DNA of 64,000 nt from assembly GCA_905221605.1 (NCBI GenBank), contig CAJNDS010001979.1, positions 464,501 to 528,500 of the forward strand. The letters are read 5' to 3'. Position 1 is the stretch's first letter, and each line of letters begins with the position of its first letter. The stretch is from Symbiodinium natans (taxonomy: Eukaryota > Sar > Dinophyceae > Suessiales > Symbiodiniaceae). A model generated the notes under the pieces. It did not search any database and was not told the origin of the DNA. It worked only from the letters and a program-made list of their open reading frames with translations. Below are positions 35,290 to 46,821 of the stretch, in pieces. Both the position numbers and the translations under genes were made by a program.

Positions 35290-35343
35290 ACTCGGGGGCT
35301 TGTTGGGGAAGCTCGACCTGAAGCCCGACAAGTGCGGCTCAGG
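35290..35343 (+). CDS. Exon-like island, unknown
   Basis: Acceptor TGTCGCAG, donor GTGTCT. Two frames are open (LGGLLGKLDLKPDKCGS and TRGLVGEARPEARQVRLR). The first looks more protein-like but does not phase with the 35.07-kb island. Confidence 0.4.
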
Positions 35344-37432
35344 GTGTCTGGGCCTAGGATAGAGCACTTCCTAAGCCCACGGCCATTTCTGTTTTAGGTT
35401 TTTAGGGTTTTGGGTTTAGGGTTTAGGGTTTAGTTTGCGTGGTCTTTTTTTTCCTTTGTTTTTTGTGAAGGGGGGGGGGGGGGGGGGGGGGGGCAGAAGC
35501 TCTGTTTTTTCTGTCGGGATTTCGAGGTTTCGGGTTAGGTTTGGAGCCCTGATCACCCCAAGTGTAGCAAACGACGAACTTCTGAAGTTGAACACCATCT
35601 TGGAGTACTTTCATTAATAAACCCTAAACCCTAAATCCTAAAAGGTTTAGGGTTTGGGGTTTAGGGTTTGGGGTTTAGGGTTAAGGGTTAAGGGTTAAGG
35701 ATGAGGGATCGGGTTTGCATGGAACCCCTCATCCCCAAAAAAGTTCTGACCTAGCCCTGTTTGGACTCAGTGTGCCCAAACAGTTTTGTGTTCCATGCGT
35801 TGGAAGATGGGTTGTAGCATGCGAACCCCAAAACCCTACAAACCCTAAACCCCAAACCCTAAACCCTAAACCCTAAACCCTAAACCCTAAACCCTAAACC
35901 CTAAACCCTAAACCCCACACCCCAAACCCTACTCTTATTTTCAAGGTTTTTGTTGGCCCCTAAGTTCACTCCCTCAGTCCGGAGCAGGTCACTCATCTTG
36001 TCCCCAAAAAGCAAAAAAAAACCAAACCCAAAAACCCTTTAAGCTTTGGTTTAGGGTTGAGGTTCGAGGGCGGATGGTTCATTGAGGGTGAATAACCCCC
36101 AAAAACCCTAAACCCTAAACCTCTTGTGAGACAGAGAGAGAGATCTCGGCAAGGCGTTGGTCTTAGATCACAGGATCTCGAGGAAACTCCCCCCAAAGAT
36201 CCACTGAGCCAGAAGATTTTGGGTTTAGGGTTCAGGGTTTAGGGTTTAGGGTTTATGGAAAGGGCCAACTTGGCTTTACTTAAAGGAAGCGTAAATGGGA
36301 TTAGGGCTTAGGGCCTTAGGCCCACGCTCCAGTGTGGCTGAATGAATCTTGGGTTTTTGGGTTTTGGCCCTACTATCCCTCAGTAACCCCTATTCCCTTA
36401 ACCACCAACCCTAAACGCTTATTCGGGATCTTGTGTTTCACGCCAGACAGCGTAGGCCTGTCCACACCATACAGATTTCTATGCCAATGAGGGAACGTTC
36501 GCCGGAAATCGAAAGCCTTAAGCCCTTGACTCCCTTGACCCAAGAGAAGACTCAGCCCATAGTCCCATTGCCGAAGTGATTAGCGTTTAGGGTTTAGGGT
36601 TTCGGGTTTTTTTGGCTCCCTAGTCAGGGCTTCCTGAATATACGCCGAGTCCAGCTAGCGGTTTAGGGTTTAGGGTTTAGGGTTTGGGTTTAGGGCTCAA
36701 GGTTTAGGGTTTAGGGTTTAGGGTTTAGGGTTTAGGGTTTAGAGTTTAGGGTTTAGGGACAAGCGCCCCACGCAGCCCACGCTCTCAGCTGCGAAGGTTA
36801 TGAGTTGAGCTTTCAATGATAGCCTCTAAACCCTAAACCCTGAACCCTAAACCCTAAACCCTAAACCCGAAACCCTACCGTTCTGTGCACTTTATTGTCT
36901 GTTCAGCGTGTAGGGTGTTAGTAGAAGCTGGAGGGTTTCGGCAAAACCTTAAGAACCCCAGACCTACTTTTTGTAGCTTACTTGTATCAAGCCCCTTCTA
37001 TGGTTCATAGGGCAGCTACAGAAAAAATAATACAGGGGGTCGGAATAATTTCTAATTGTATTCCCTTATGGTCCCTATACCATCATACAATTAAAACCCC
37101 CACAACCCTGTTGTAATCATTTCGGCCCCGAAACCCATGAACCCTGAACCCTAAACCTTAAACCCTAAACCCTAAGCCCTAAACCCTATTGGGTTTTTGG
37201 GGTTTGTACCCCTACATGAAATATCTACCTTATGTATTCCTATACACCTCAGTAGCCCCTAAATAACCCCCTCATAGGATTCTTAGGAAGCCTACATTCA
37301 AATTCGGTTCCGGGGTTCCCTAAACCTAAACCCTAAACCCTAAACCCTAAACCCCAAACCCTAAACCCTAAACCCTAAACCCCAAACCCTAAACCCTAAA
37401 CCCTAAACCCTAAACCCCCGGTGTTCGTGCAG
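35344..37432. other. Array-rich region without a supported gene
   Basis: Poly-G run of about 23 (35470-35492); TTTAGGG at 35640-35680, 36220-36255, 36585-36605 and 36660-36760; CCCTAAA at 35845-35915, 36825-36865, 37140-37185 and 37325-37416; family E copy 3 at 37036-37130. Confidence 0.55.
37036..37130. mobile_element. Dispersed repeat, family E, copy 3
   Basis: GGGGGTCGGAATAATTTCTA ... ATTCCCTTATGGTCCCTATA ... CCTGTTGTAATCATTTCGGC. The ends GCCGAAATGATTACAA and GTCG-GAATAATTTCTAA are related inverted repeats. Confidence 0.65.
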
Positions 37433-37503
37433 GGTTGAAGCGCTTCCCCGCTCAGACTATGAGCAGCTTTCTCCCAAACGTGGAGATTCGAAACCTATGC
37501 TTT
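37433..37503 (+). CDS. Exon-like island, unknown
   Basis: Acceptor TTCGTGCAG, strong donor GTGAGA at 37504. 23 codons open, LKRFPAQTMSSFLPNVEIRN then LCF. CCCTAAA array on the left and TTTAGGG from 37575 on the right. Good splice sites make this one of the better islands; family unknown. Confidence 0.55.
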
Positions 37504-38156
37504 GTGAGAGCGTCGTTTTTTTTGAAGTAGAAACGAGCTCGGCTTACGTTTAGGTAGTTTAGGGGTTCGGGTTTAGGGTTTAGGGTTTAGGGTTTAGGGT
37601 TTCAAGCCTGTAGGATTTGGGGTTTAAGCTGTGTTGGGCTCAAGGCGGTTCGCTTGTTAGGGTCCTGTTGCACAGCCCCAAGCTATTTGGTTGAGATTTG
37701 GTGCTCTGAAGTGAAAGCCCTCTTCCGAGTAATCTAAATCCCTACAAGCCTTGAACCTTAAATCCGAAAATCCTAAACCCTAAGATCTCCCCAACTCCGT
37801 GAACCCTATTCCTACCCCAAATCCCCGATTCCGCAAAACGCAATTCGCGAATCACAATATAGCTGGGCCTCCAAACCCATGGGGTCTCATTTACTTGCCG
37901 GCTTGTATATAGTCGGGAATGAGTTACCCGAATCCCTAAAGAACCCTAGCAACCTAGAACCCCTCAGAATCCAGAACCCTAGAACCCCCAGAAGCCCTAC
38001 AACCCTAGAACACCCAGACCCTCTAAACCCTAAACCTAAACCCTAAACCCTAAACCCTAAACCCTAAACCCTAAACCCTATAAACCCTGAACTCCGGAGG
38101 CCCGAACCCAAAATCTGTTCGGCATCCCTTGTAGGTGCCTGGGGCTTTGGGCTTCT

Positions 38157-38283
38157 AGGGTGCCCTAAGGGTCCATGTACCTCACTATTATATGCTTATA
38201 TGCTTTGGCCCTGAAGTCACTGTGTCGGAGGTTCTTCAAGGCCCAAGTATAGAATAACTAGGTACATGGACCCTTAGGGGTGT
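38157..38283. mobile_element. Hairpin element with CCTAAGGGTCCATGTACCT ends
   Basis: Left CCCTAAGGGTCCATGTACCT and right AGGTACATGGACCCTTAGG are near-perfect inverted repeats around a roughly 85-bp unique loop. A related left end occurs at 59.57 kb. Confidence 0.85.
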
Positions 38284-38460
38284 AGAGGGTTTTTGGGTTG
38301 TTTAGAATTTTAGGGTTTTACAGAGTCAAGCCCGCCAAGTTTAAGGATTCAGGGTCAGGATACGTTCAGGGTTTAACCCTAAACCCTCAACCCTCAACCC
38401 TCAACCCTCAACCCTAAACCCTAAACCCTAAACCCTAAACCCTAAACCCTAAACCCTAAA

Positions 38461-38532
38461 TAGCCAAGGTTGAGATGTGGGTGGGTTGGGGAAACCCTAA
38501 ATAGCCAAGGTTGAGATGTGGGTGGGTTGGGG
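38461..38532. repeat. 32-bp direct duplication
   Basis: TAGCCAAGGTTGAGATGTGG plus GTGGGTTGGGGA occurs twice, separated by AACCCTAAA, i.e. the unit was copied together with about one telomere-like unit. Confidence 0.9.
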
Positions 38533-38733
38533 AGGTCAACCTATGTGCACCGCGCATGTGCCACCTTAACCCTCAACCCTACACCCTAAATCCCAAACCC
38601 TAAATCCTGAATCCTAAACCCTGTAGGGTTTAGGGTTTAGGGTAAAACCTAAACCCTTAACCCTTAACCGTAAACCCTAAACCCTAAGCCCTTATCTATA
38701 CCTGCTAAATTGTTGCTTTGCTGGCTCTGGCAG

Positions 38734-38808
38734 CAGCTGTGGGGGAGCAGGGGCCCGTGGGCGTTTTGGCGCAGCCCGGGGCCGACCAGGCCGTGGGAGC
38801 TCCAAGGG
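38734..38808 (+). CDS. Exon-like island, unknown
   Basis: Acceptor CTCTGGCAG. Frame AVGEQGPVGVLAQPGADQAV then GAPR, ending on GGGGTTTAGG, so the donor may be GTTTAG at 38809. Strong GC bias at third positions. Family unknown. Confidence 0.5.
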
Positions 38809-39795
38809 GTTTAGGGGTTAGGGTTTGGGGTTTAGGGTTTAGGGTTTAGGGTTTAGGGTTTAGGGTTTGGGGTTTAGGGTTGGGGGTTTAGGGTCTAGGG
38901 TTTCAGGTTTAGGGTTTGGGGTTTGGGCTTTATAGGTTTATGGGTTTTGGGTTTTCGGTTTAGGCCTGCATCAACAAGGGGTACCTGCGGCATGCAAATA
39001 AAGTCGAATTTCCTGTGTCTGAGGGGTTGGGTCTAAAACCAGGCAATAACGGTGTTTCGTACAGTAGCTATGAAACCCTAAACCCTGAACCCTAAACCCT
39101 AAACCCGCCGGCACAACTCATCACAGTGGCAACTCAGGACCCCTAGCACCTACAACTGCTTTCAGGGTTTAGGGTTTAGGGTTTAGGGTTTAGGGTTTAG
39201 GGTTTAGGGTTTAGGGTTTAGGGTTTAGGGTTTAGGGTTTAGGGTTTAGGGTGGGCCTCCCCGGCCTCAAATTGAGCTCGGGCGTTCCTGGGTTACAGCG
39301 TTGGGATCAAGGGGTGCATTCTACGCTGAATCCCCAGAGCGCTACCCTGAAATGTTCACTGCAAGTTGAGGTCTTAGATTCTTGTTTTTTTTTGTTGGGG
39401 GGGGGGGGGGGGGGAATTTTTGCCAAGACCTCAAGGAAAGGCCGCGGGGTTTATGTGTGCTGATCCTTTCTTTTTGTTGGTCGTTTTGGGGGGGGAGGTC
39501 TGATTGAAGTCTCTTACAGCTCTAAGCTGTCCAGTATAACCCTTCTTCCATTTTTTTTTGTGGGGGAGGGGGGGGAGGGGTTTAGGTTCCCTTCTGGACC
39601 CTTCTAAGCAAGAGACACCTCTTTAACCCTAGGTCACTTGGCAACCTAGGGCTCTAAGCTGCCCTCTAGGGTTTAGGGTTTATAGGGTTTAGGGTTTAGG
39701 GTTTAGGGTTTAGGGTTTAGGGTTTAGGGTTTAGGGCTACCTGGAAGCTTTCGAAGGTAAGCCTTGGATGCATGGCCCAGGTGCACGGAGGGTGT

Positions 39796-39955
39796 ACTTG
39801 AAGGTTCATGGTACTTAAACCAATTCTAGCTGTACTTATACCTGTACTTATAACTTATAACTGTACTTATAACCATATCAGGGCACTTAAGGGCTTATAA
39901 GTGGGTTATAAGTATGGTTATAATTGGTTAACAAGTACCATGAACCGCCAAGTAG
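39796..39955. mobile_element. Long hairpin with GGTTCATGGTACTTAAACC ends
   Basis: Left GAAGGTTCATGGTACTTAAA then CCAATT; right AATTGGTTAACAAGTACCAT then GAACC. The inside contains repeated GTACTTATAA units. Part of the left arm recurs near 26.94 kb. Confidence 0.75.
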
Positions 39956-39970
39956 TATTGCCCTAAACTT

Positions 39971-40098
39971 GGGATGATCCCCCTAGACAAACAGTCCTTG
40001 TAGGATAGGTACCATACTAACAGTCCTTAATAGGGATTATAGTAGGGGGGGTACCTATATTCCCCATTGAGGACTGCTAGTATAAGGGGGAGCATCCC
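39971..40098. mobile_element. Hairpin element, family B, copy 5
   Basis: GGGATGATCCCCCTAGACAA then ACAGTCCTT, an internal second ACTAACAGTCCTTAATAGGG, and ATTGAGGACTGCTAGTATAA then GGGGGAGCATCCC. The left arm is partly duplicated. Confidence 0.8.
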
Positions 40099-40132
40099 AA
40101 TCCTAGATCCTAACCCTAAAGTGGGGTACTCA

Positions 40133-40432
40133 ATGGAAGGTGATAAAAGCCACATGGCAGAGGATGAGGAAGAGAACAGGCTCCAAGTAAATGCTGTTCA
40201 AAGCAGCGGCCGAAGAGGCATGGGCGGATTTGAATCGCGTGTGCTGAGTGCGCAAGGTGCCCTCGCATGCTTTGGAACTCTCAAGGACACCTTACCCGAC
40301 GACCTGAAATGGCGTCAGGTCGAAGGAGCATTCTACTCCGCTTCGATTCTGGAGCTGGATTTGCATCCTGCCCCTGATCATCTGAAGGAGCTCGTCCTGC
40401 TGACGATGTTCATGACCACCATGTTACAATAG
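40133..40432 (+). CDS. 99-codon ORF with ATG, unknown
   Basis: Starts MEGDKSHMAEDEEENRLQVN and ends at TAG after LVLLTMFMTTMLQ. The first 30 residues are acidic and polar; the middle has ESRVLSAQGALACFGTLKD; the last third is hydrophobic. The frame is open 22 codons further upstream into the family B element, so the ATG is only the likely start. It directly abuts the element and has no intron; it could be a retrocopy or element cargo. Confidence 0.55.
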   Translation: MEGDKSHMAEDEEENRLQVNAVQSSGRRGMGGFESRVLSAQGALACFGTLKDTLPDDLKWRQVEGAFYSASILELDLHPAPDHLKELVLLTMFMTTMLQ

Positions 40433-40974
40433 CGCATGGCACCGGGTGAAGTGCGAGTTTCGCAGAAACTAGAGGCCTGAACCCTAAACCCTAAACCCTA
40501 AACCCTAGACCCTAGACCCTAGACCCTAGACCCTAGACCCTAGACCCTAAACCCTAAACCCTAAACCCTAAACCCTAAACCCTGACCCGCAAAACAGAGA
40601 GCTCTCTGTCCTGCAACTTCGAAGTCCGATGCCCCGAGCTAGACTCCTAAGTGTCCCTGGAGGCTCCTAAACCCTAAACCCTGTCAAGATGTTGCAACAG
40701 AACGACAGAGCCCTAAACCCTAAACCCTAAACCCTAAACCCTAGACCCTAGACCCTAGACGCTAGACCCTGGACCCTAAACCCTAAATCCTAAACCCTAA
40801 ACCCTAAACCCTGACCCGCAAAACAGAGAGCTCTCTGTCCTGCAACTTCGAAGTCCGATGCCCCGAGCTAGACTCCTAAGTGTCCCTGGAGGCTCCTAAA
40901 CCCTATGTCAAGATGTTACAACAGAACGACAGAGCCCTAAACCCTAAACCCTAAACCCTAAACCCTAAACCCAA
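40433..40974. repeat. Two-copy 229-bp tandem duplication with CCCTAGA variant block
   Basis: GACCCGCAAAACAGAGAGCT starts at 40584 and again at 40813 and each copy continues for about 110 bp of near-identical sequence through AACGACAGAGCCC. CCCTAAA arrays with an embedded CCCTAGA block precede both copies. Confidence 0.9.
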
Positions 40975-41041
40975 ATGCGGCACGAAGAGGCCGCCGCTCT
41001 TGAAGATGCAGCCTGCGGCTGCTTCTACAGGGAGCGCGGAT
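40975..41041 (+). CDS. Exon-like island, possible first exon
   Basis: ATG lies directly after a CCCTAAA array; encodes MRHEEAAALEDAACGCFYR and then GA-type donor GAGCGC. Whether ATG initiates or an internal AG (GCACGAAG) is the acceptor is open. TTTAGGG-type units follow. Confidence 0.45.
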
Positions 41042-42269
41042 TTAGGGTTTGGGGTTTAGGGTTTAGGGTTTAGTGAGTTTAGGGTTTAGGGCCAGGCTGC
41101 AGAGGGTTTTTAGAGGTTGATGAGATCTGCTTTGAGTGTCTGTCCTTCGTCGCTGGCTCCCAAACCATATAAGCCCTAGGTATGCCTAGAACCCTCAACC
41201 CCCAAAGCCCAAACCGCAAACCCCGACCTCTAAATCTCGGTATTGGGTGGGGCGACGAAAGCAGCCCTCAAGCCCTCAAACCTAAACCCGAGGCCCTAAT
41301 TTGCAGGGCCGAGGCTGTTGAGGTTTTGGGACTCCGCAGGCGTGACCAGAGACTCCAATACCCCTGAGTTTCGCAGTGCTCCCCAAACCCTAGACCCCAA
41401 ACCCGAAAGCCTAAGGCCTGAAGAGGCTCCGGGCCTAAAACTTGAACTGCAAACTTTCGATTGTTTTTTTTAAACTTCAAACCCTAAACCCTACATCCTG
41501 AACCCTGTGCCCTAAACCCCTAAACCGTAGCCCTAAACCCTAAACCCTAAACCGGGGGAAGCGGCCAGGACAGGTGCCCTGTTAAGGCTCTGGGCCTAGG
41601 TTTTTTTTAATAGGGTTTACAGGGCTTGTTGGGTTCATGGGGTCCTCGGGTTTGTAGGGCTTACAGGGCTTACAGGGCACTTAGGGATTGTAGGGAGAAT
41701 AGGGTTTGCAGGGTTTATAGGGCTTATCGGGCTTCTAGTCTTCCCCTAAATCCTAAACCCTAAACCCTAAACCCTAAACCCCAGGGTCTAAAGATACACC
41801 AAAAGCCACCCAAAAGCCCCAAAGCCCTGGACATGAAAAAACCCTAAACCCTAAACCCTAAACCCTAAACCCTAAACCCTAAACCCCAAACGGCTCTTGG
41901 TATCCCTGTTCGGATTCCAAGCCAAGCCCTCCTAAACCGTACACCCTGAACCTTAAACCCCTAAACCCTAAACCTTAAACCCCTAAACCATAAACCTTAA
42001 AGCCCTAAACCCTACACCCCTAAACCCTAAACCCTAAACCTTAAACCCCTACACCCTAAACCCCAAGCCCCTAAACCCTAAACCTTAAACCCCTAAACCT
42101 TACACCCCTAAGCCCTAAACCCTAAACCCTAACCCCTGAACCCTAAACCCTACACCCCAAAACCCTAAACCCTACACCCCTAAACCCTAAACCCTAAACC
42201 CCTGAACCCCTGAACCCCTAAACCCTAAACCCTAAACCTTAAACCCCTAACCCTAAACCCTAAACCCAG
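41042..42269. other. Degenerate array region, no supported gene
   Basis: TTTAGGG at 41040-41090; G-strand GGGCTTACAGGG variants (41610-41730); CCCTAAA arrays (41755-41785, 41840-41885); and a long block of CCCTAAA mixed with CCTTAAA and CCCCTAAA (41935-42268). Confidence 0.6.
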
Positions 42270-42335
42270 GAGCTCCGGCTGGAGGGACCTCGGTGGCGGA
42301 AGCAGCAGCAGCAGCAGCAGTGCTGCGCCTCAAGG
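42270..42335 (+). CDS. Exon-like island with poly-glutamine, bounded by telomere-like units
   Basis: The acceptor is the CCCAG of a modified CCCTAAA unit and the donor is GTTTAG, so both splice sites lie in repeat units. Encodes ELRLEGPRWRKQQQQQQCCA then SR, with six CAG codons. Phase 0 at both ends. Confidence 0.65.
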
Positions 42336-42476
42336 GTTTAGGGTTTAGGGTTTGGGGTTTAGGGTTTAGGGTTTAGGGTTTAGGGTTTAGGGTTTAGGGT
42401 CGAGGGTTGAGGGTTGAGGGTTGAGGTTGAGGGTTGAGGGTTGGGGGTTGGGGGTTGGGGGTTGAGGGTTGGGGGT

Positions 42477-42508
<32 letters not shown>

Positions 42509-43240
42509 TGTTTAGCGTTTAGGGTTTAGTTAGGGTTTAGGTTTGGGATTCAGCCCGTGTGGGCTTTCGGCTTCACGGTGTAATTGGGATGTGTGGTCTG
42601 TGCTCTGTATCTAGGAAACCCGGCGCTGCCCTTTTACATGTTTGGGGTTTCCTTAGGGGTACTTGGAAATAGTCTCCTAAGAAACAGAAAGTTTTTTTTT
42701 GCTGGGGTTCCAAGTTCAGTACAGTTTGTATAAACTCCCAAGAAACAGCAAAGATTTGATTTTTGCTGGGGTTCCAAGTTCAGTACCTAGTAGTAGAGTA
42801 GGTAACCTTTCACCTTTTTTGGGTAGTATAATCCCCTTATAATCCCAAAGGTTAACCTTTAATTCCCCCAGGTTTCTGGACAACTAAGAGTATAGTTTCG
42901 ATCTCCTCCATCGGAATCTTGCGACTCAATAGTCTGGGGCTAATTGGGGTTTATGGGTAGGGCTTTGTAGGGTTTATTCAAGGAGGGGCCCCTTTACTAT
43001 ACTAACTATATTAAGGGACTTATAACCTATGTTAGGCTCCTTGTAACCCAGTTTTGGGCTGTTGGACCCTAAACCCTAAACCCTAAACCCTAAACCCTAA
43101 ACCCTAAACCCTAAACCCTAAACCTAGGGGGGGGGGGGGGCCTCTGTGTAGGGATTGTAGGGCTTACTTGCCAGTCTCGCACCAGCTAAAGCTGGCAGGG
43201 TGCCTGTATCTGTACTACCCGGTCATCAAGAAACTAGAAC
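42336..43240. other. Arrays and dispersed repeats
   Basis: TTTAGGG array then a GGGTTGA variant block (42336-42520). Two direct copies of a CTCC-AAGAAACAG...GCTGGGGTTCCAAGTTCAGT segment (about 42684-42783). Family K repeat (42980-43065). CCCTAAA array (43067-43123) and poly-G (43128-43140). Confidence 0.6.
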
Positions 43241-43404
43241 TTAGTAGCCCAGTGGTACCCTTTACCCTTTTTTGGGGGTTCAAGGTTCCCTTCTAAAGGG
43301 TTTAGGGTTTAGGGTTTAGGGTTTAGGGTTTATAGGGTTTAGGGTTTAGGGGAACCAACCCCAAAAAGGGTGCCCTTATTTTTAGATGGTTACTGGGCTG
43401 CCAA
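43241..43404. mobile_element. Family C element with a TTTAGGG array in its loop
   Basis: Left TTAGTAGCCCAGTGGTACCC then TTTACCC and GTTCAAGGTTCCCTT; right GGAACCAACCCCAAAAAGGG then TGCCC and GGTTACTGGGCTGCC. Between the arms (43298-43351) lie about seven TTTAGGG units. The shorter copy at 21.51 kb lacks an array. Confidence 0.8.
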
Positions 43405-44140
43405 GAGAAGAAGCCAGTAGGGTTTGGGGTGTGCAGACGCTTCCTTTTGACGGAAGGGGAGCAGGGGGGAGGAGGTATGTGGGTGAGGTGCGGGGAGGAC
43501 CGGCTGGTTGTTTGTGTGGCGGGTTAGTGCTCGGCGGGCGTTGTTGTCCGAATCGTTTCTGTGTTGGGCATTGCTTTTGGCTGAAGTTCTCCCTTCTGAG
43601 GCAAGAATGCCAGCGCGTGGCGCTCAGACGTGGCTCTGAGCAGCGCTTGGTGGTGGTCGTATTTTGCGCGCGTCTTCGTGTCGTTTGTTGTTCGCATGGT
43701 TCCCGGCTATACAAGGAGTCCAAAGGCGCAGTCAAATGTCCTCTGTGGGACGAGTTTGCCTGTCCCGTTTGGTCCTCTATTATGCCAAAATCACTCGCCG
43801 GCACCGGGGCTTATAACAGTTGAGTGAGACTCAGAGTCTGCCAGGTGCCATCACTGGAAAATCGTGCGTTCGGCCGTGTGCTACTGGTGCTGGTCAGAGT
43901 GGGGGGCTCTGATTGTTTTTTCTTGGGGCTGGTGGGGACATGTGGGGTGTTGTTTCGTTTTCGAGGAACAAGCAGCCTGCAAAGAAGAAAGAACAGGAGC
44001 AGCCTATCTTCGTGCTTTCCTGATGATGGGTTGGCGGATTGGTTTTGTGTGAAGGCGAAGGAATGGATAGTCTTCGTCCTTCCCTTCACGCCGGGCGATA
44101 CCAGTTTGGTGCTCGGCGCGGCTTTCTGTTTTTGTCTCTT
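43405..44140. other. Unique region free of telomere-like repeats
   Basis: Mixed-composition unique DNA with open frames on both strands, none with protein-like motifs. It begins the 3-kb stretch that lacks telomere-like units. Confidence 0.5.
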
Positions 44141-44385
44141 GTGTGTGTGTGTGTGCATGTGCAAGTCTGTGTGTGTGTTGAAGTGTGCAAGTGTGCATGT
44201 GTGCATAAGTGTGCGTGCGTGCCGGCGGGCGGGCGGGTGCGTGCGTGCGCGTGGGTGCGTGTGTGTGTGTGTGTGTGTGTGTGGGTGGTTGTGTGGGTGG
44301 GGGTGTGTGTGTGTGTGTGGGTGTGTGTGTGTGGGTGCGTGTGTGTTTGTGCTTGTGTTTGTGTTTGTGTTTGTGTTTGTCTTGG
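44140..44385. repeat. GT-rich microsatellite
   Basis: Imperfect TG, GTGC, GGGTGT and GTTTGT runs over about 245 bases. Long Cys/Val or His/Thr reading frames here are products of the repeat. Confidence 0.9.
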
Positions 44386-44526
44386 CCTTTTTCGCAGAAC
44401 CGAGCTTCGCCTCGCTGTTGCTCACACTGCACCCGAGAAGACCAAGGAGCGGTGTGGGGAGCGAGTAGAGTGTTGATGGTACTTAGGATCACGAGGATCC
44501 TTGAGAAGGCGGAGGTCTGTTTAGAG

Positions 44527-45130
<604 letters not shown>

Positions 45131-45149
45131 AAGGACAGCGTGCCTGCTC

Positions 45150-46365
45150 ATTTGATAGTCGTTAAACCTCAAAATTCAGAAAATATTTCATCCATTTATC
45201 ATTTCATGAGAATCCATCATTTGAAATTCATATTCATCATATTCCATATAAATTGAGTCCATGTTGGAATTTCCCGAATATCATTTAATCTCATGGGTAT
45301 TCAGAAAATCGAATCATATACATATTTTTTTATATTGAGAATTTATGAATATCATGGAATTATTCATAAAACCTCATAAATATTCAGAAATTCCGAAATG
45401 AATCAGATTTATTTTCCTTATTTTGGGATTTTACGAATTTGTATTCATTTTTTACGATCGATCCGGGATATTCATAGAATTTCGACATCCCTAGAAATAT
45501 TAGATCTTCCATAGATATTAAGGCTCTATAGAAATCATGAATCCAATTCATCTTGGCAATTTTTGAGATATGAGTTTTTGATCTCAAGATCTACAATCTT
45601 CATGATTTCATATTGATATATCCTCGCAGAAATTGATATCATCTTTCATTTAACTCCCGATAATATTTGGATTTGAGCTTATATATAAGATATTCTGAAA
45701 TTTCAATAATATCAATTTCATGACTTTCTATGAATATTAAGATTTGAGGTTTCATGAATTGTTCATATCACTATACAATTCTAAATTTCAATAAATAGAA
45801 ATTCTATAGATATATATATATATATATGTATATTCATCATCCTTTCATTTTCGAATTTTAAATTTGAAATTATAAATTTTAAGGTTCTATGGAAATCATG
45901 AATCCAAATCATCTTGGGAATTTTCAAGATATGTTTTTCATGTATTGAGGTCTGGATTCTTCATGAATTATATATCAATATTCTCTCGCAGAAATTCATT
46001 TCATCTTTAATTTATATTCCGATAATATTTATTTTTGAGAAATATATAAATATATATAGGTTTTCGTAATTCTCAAGAATATCAAACTTTCGAATTTCGA
46101 TGAATATCAACAATTGAGGATGTATGAATATCAAAATATATATAATTGTAAAAACTCAATAAATAAGAGATATGTTTGTTTTAATCATCATCCTATGATT
46201 CCGAATTTTAAATCAGAAACGTTTATAGACATTCACATCGTCTTTCATTTAGATTCCGACGAATATTTGAGATTGAAAATCTATAAATATCAAAAGGTAT
46301 TATATTTTGTCTTTATTATATCTATATTATACTATATTATATCTATGTGCTCATGTGGTCCATAG
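45150..46365. repeat. AT-rich island with degenerate roughly 360-bp tandem units
   Basis: About 1.2 kb of markedly AT-rich DNA with no telomere-like unit. ATCATCTTGG...GAGATATG-type and CTCGCAGAAATT...GATAATATTT segments recur at offsets of about 360 bases (e.g. 45626 and 45985), with a third partial at about 46222. No open frame of note. Composition is unlike the rest of the window. Confidence 0.8.
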
Positions 46366-46821
46366 AAGGAGGTGGTCCATACAAGGAGGGCCCTTTACTA
46401 CACTAACTATAGTTAAGGGACTTATAGCCTAAGTTAGGATCCTTAAAACCCAATTTAGGCTCTTATAACTCTACTTATAGCTAGGGGGGGCCCTAATTGT
46501 AGGGTCACTCGTACGAGTTGCACGGAGACCCTCTTAGGGTTGATTCCGCCTGGATGAAGCTAGCACCAGCGCGGCCCCTCAATGAGACGCCCGACACCCC
46601 GCTTAAACCCCCATGAACCCTAAGCCCTACACCCGCACTGCACCTTAAATCCCCGAACTCTACACCCCTAGTCCCTAAACCCTGAACCTAAACCCTGAAC
46701 CCTAAACCCTAAACCCCAAAACCCTAAACCCTAAACCCCTAAACCTTAAACCCTAAACCCTAAACCCTATAAACCCCAAACCCTAAGCGCCCAAATAAGG
46801 AGTCCGATCCCCGAGTCTGAG
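46366..46821. other. Family K repeat then CCCTAAA region
   Basis: Family K (46384-46505) shares GGGCCCTTTACTACACTAAC and TTAAGGGACTTATAGCCTA with 42.99 kb. Degenerate CCCTAAA units follow (46600-46790). Confidence 0.6.

Larger units (their letters stand above)
37504..38733. other. Intron-like region with hairpin and tandem duplication
   Basis: TTTAGGG at 37573-37605; CCCTAAA at 38030-38085 and 38380-38458; hairpin element 38157-38283; 32-bp duplication 38461-38532. TTTAGGG (38625-38642) and CCCTAAA-type (38650-38690) units follow. Confidence 0.55.
38809..40132. other. Array-rich region with hairpins, weak island at 39127
   Basis: TTTAGGG arrays (38810-38900, 39163-39252 with 12 perfect units, 39668-39735). 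A short bracketed island 39127-39166 (WQLRTPSTYNCFQ) is weak. Poly-G at 39397-39414 and a G-rich tract at 39562-39580. Hairpin 39796-39955 and family B copy 5 (39971-40098). Confidence 0.5.

Noticed and set aside
43382-43827. Antiparallel ORFs of 140-145 codons at 43.4-43.8 kb
   Set aside because: Both strands are open, with no motifs and no coding-like codon bias; the stretch is GC-skewed unique DNA next to microsatellites.
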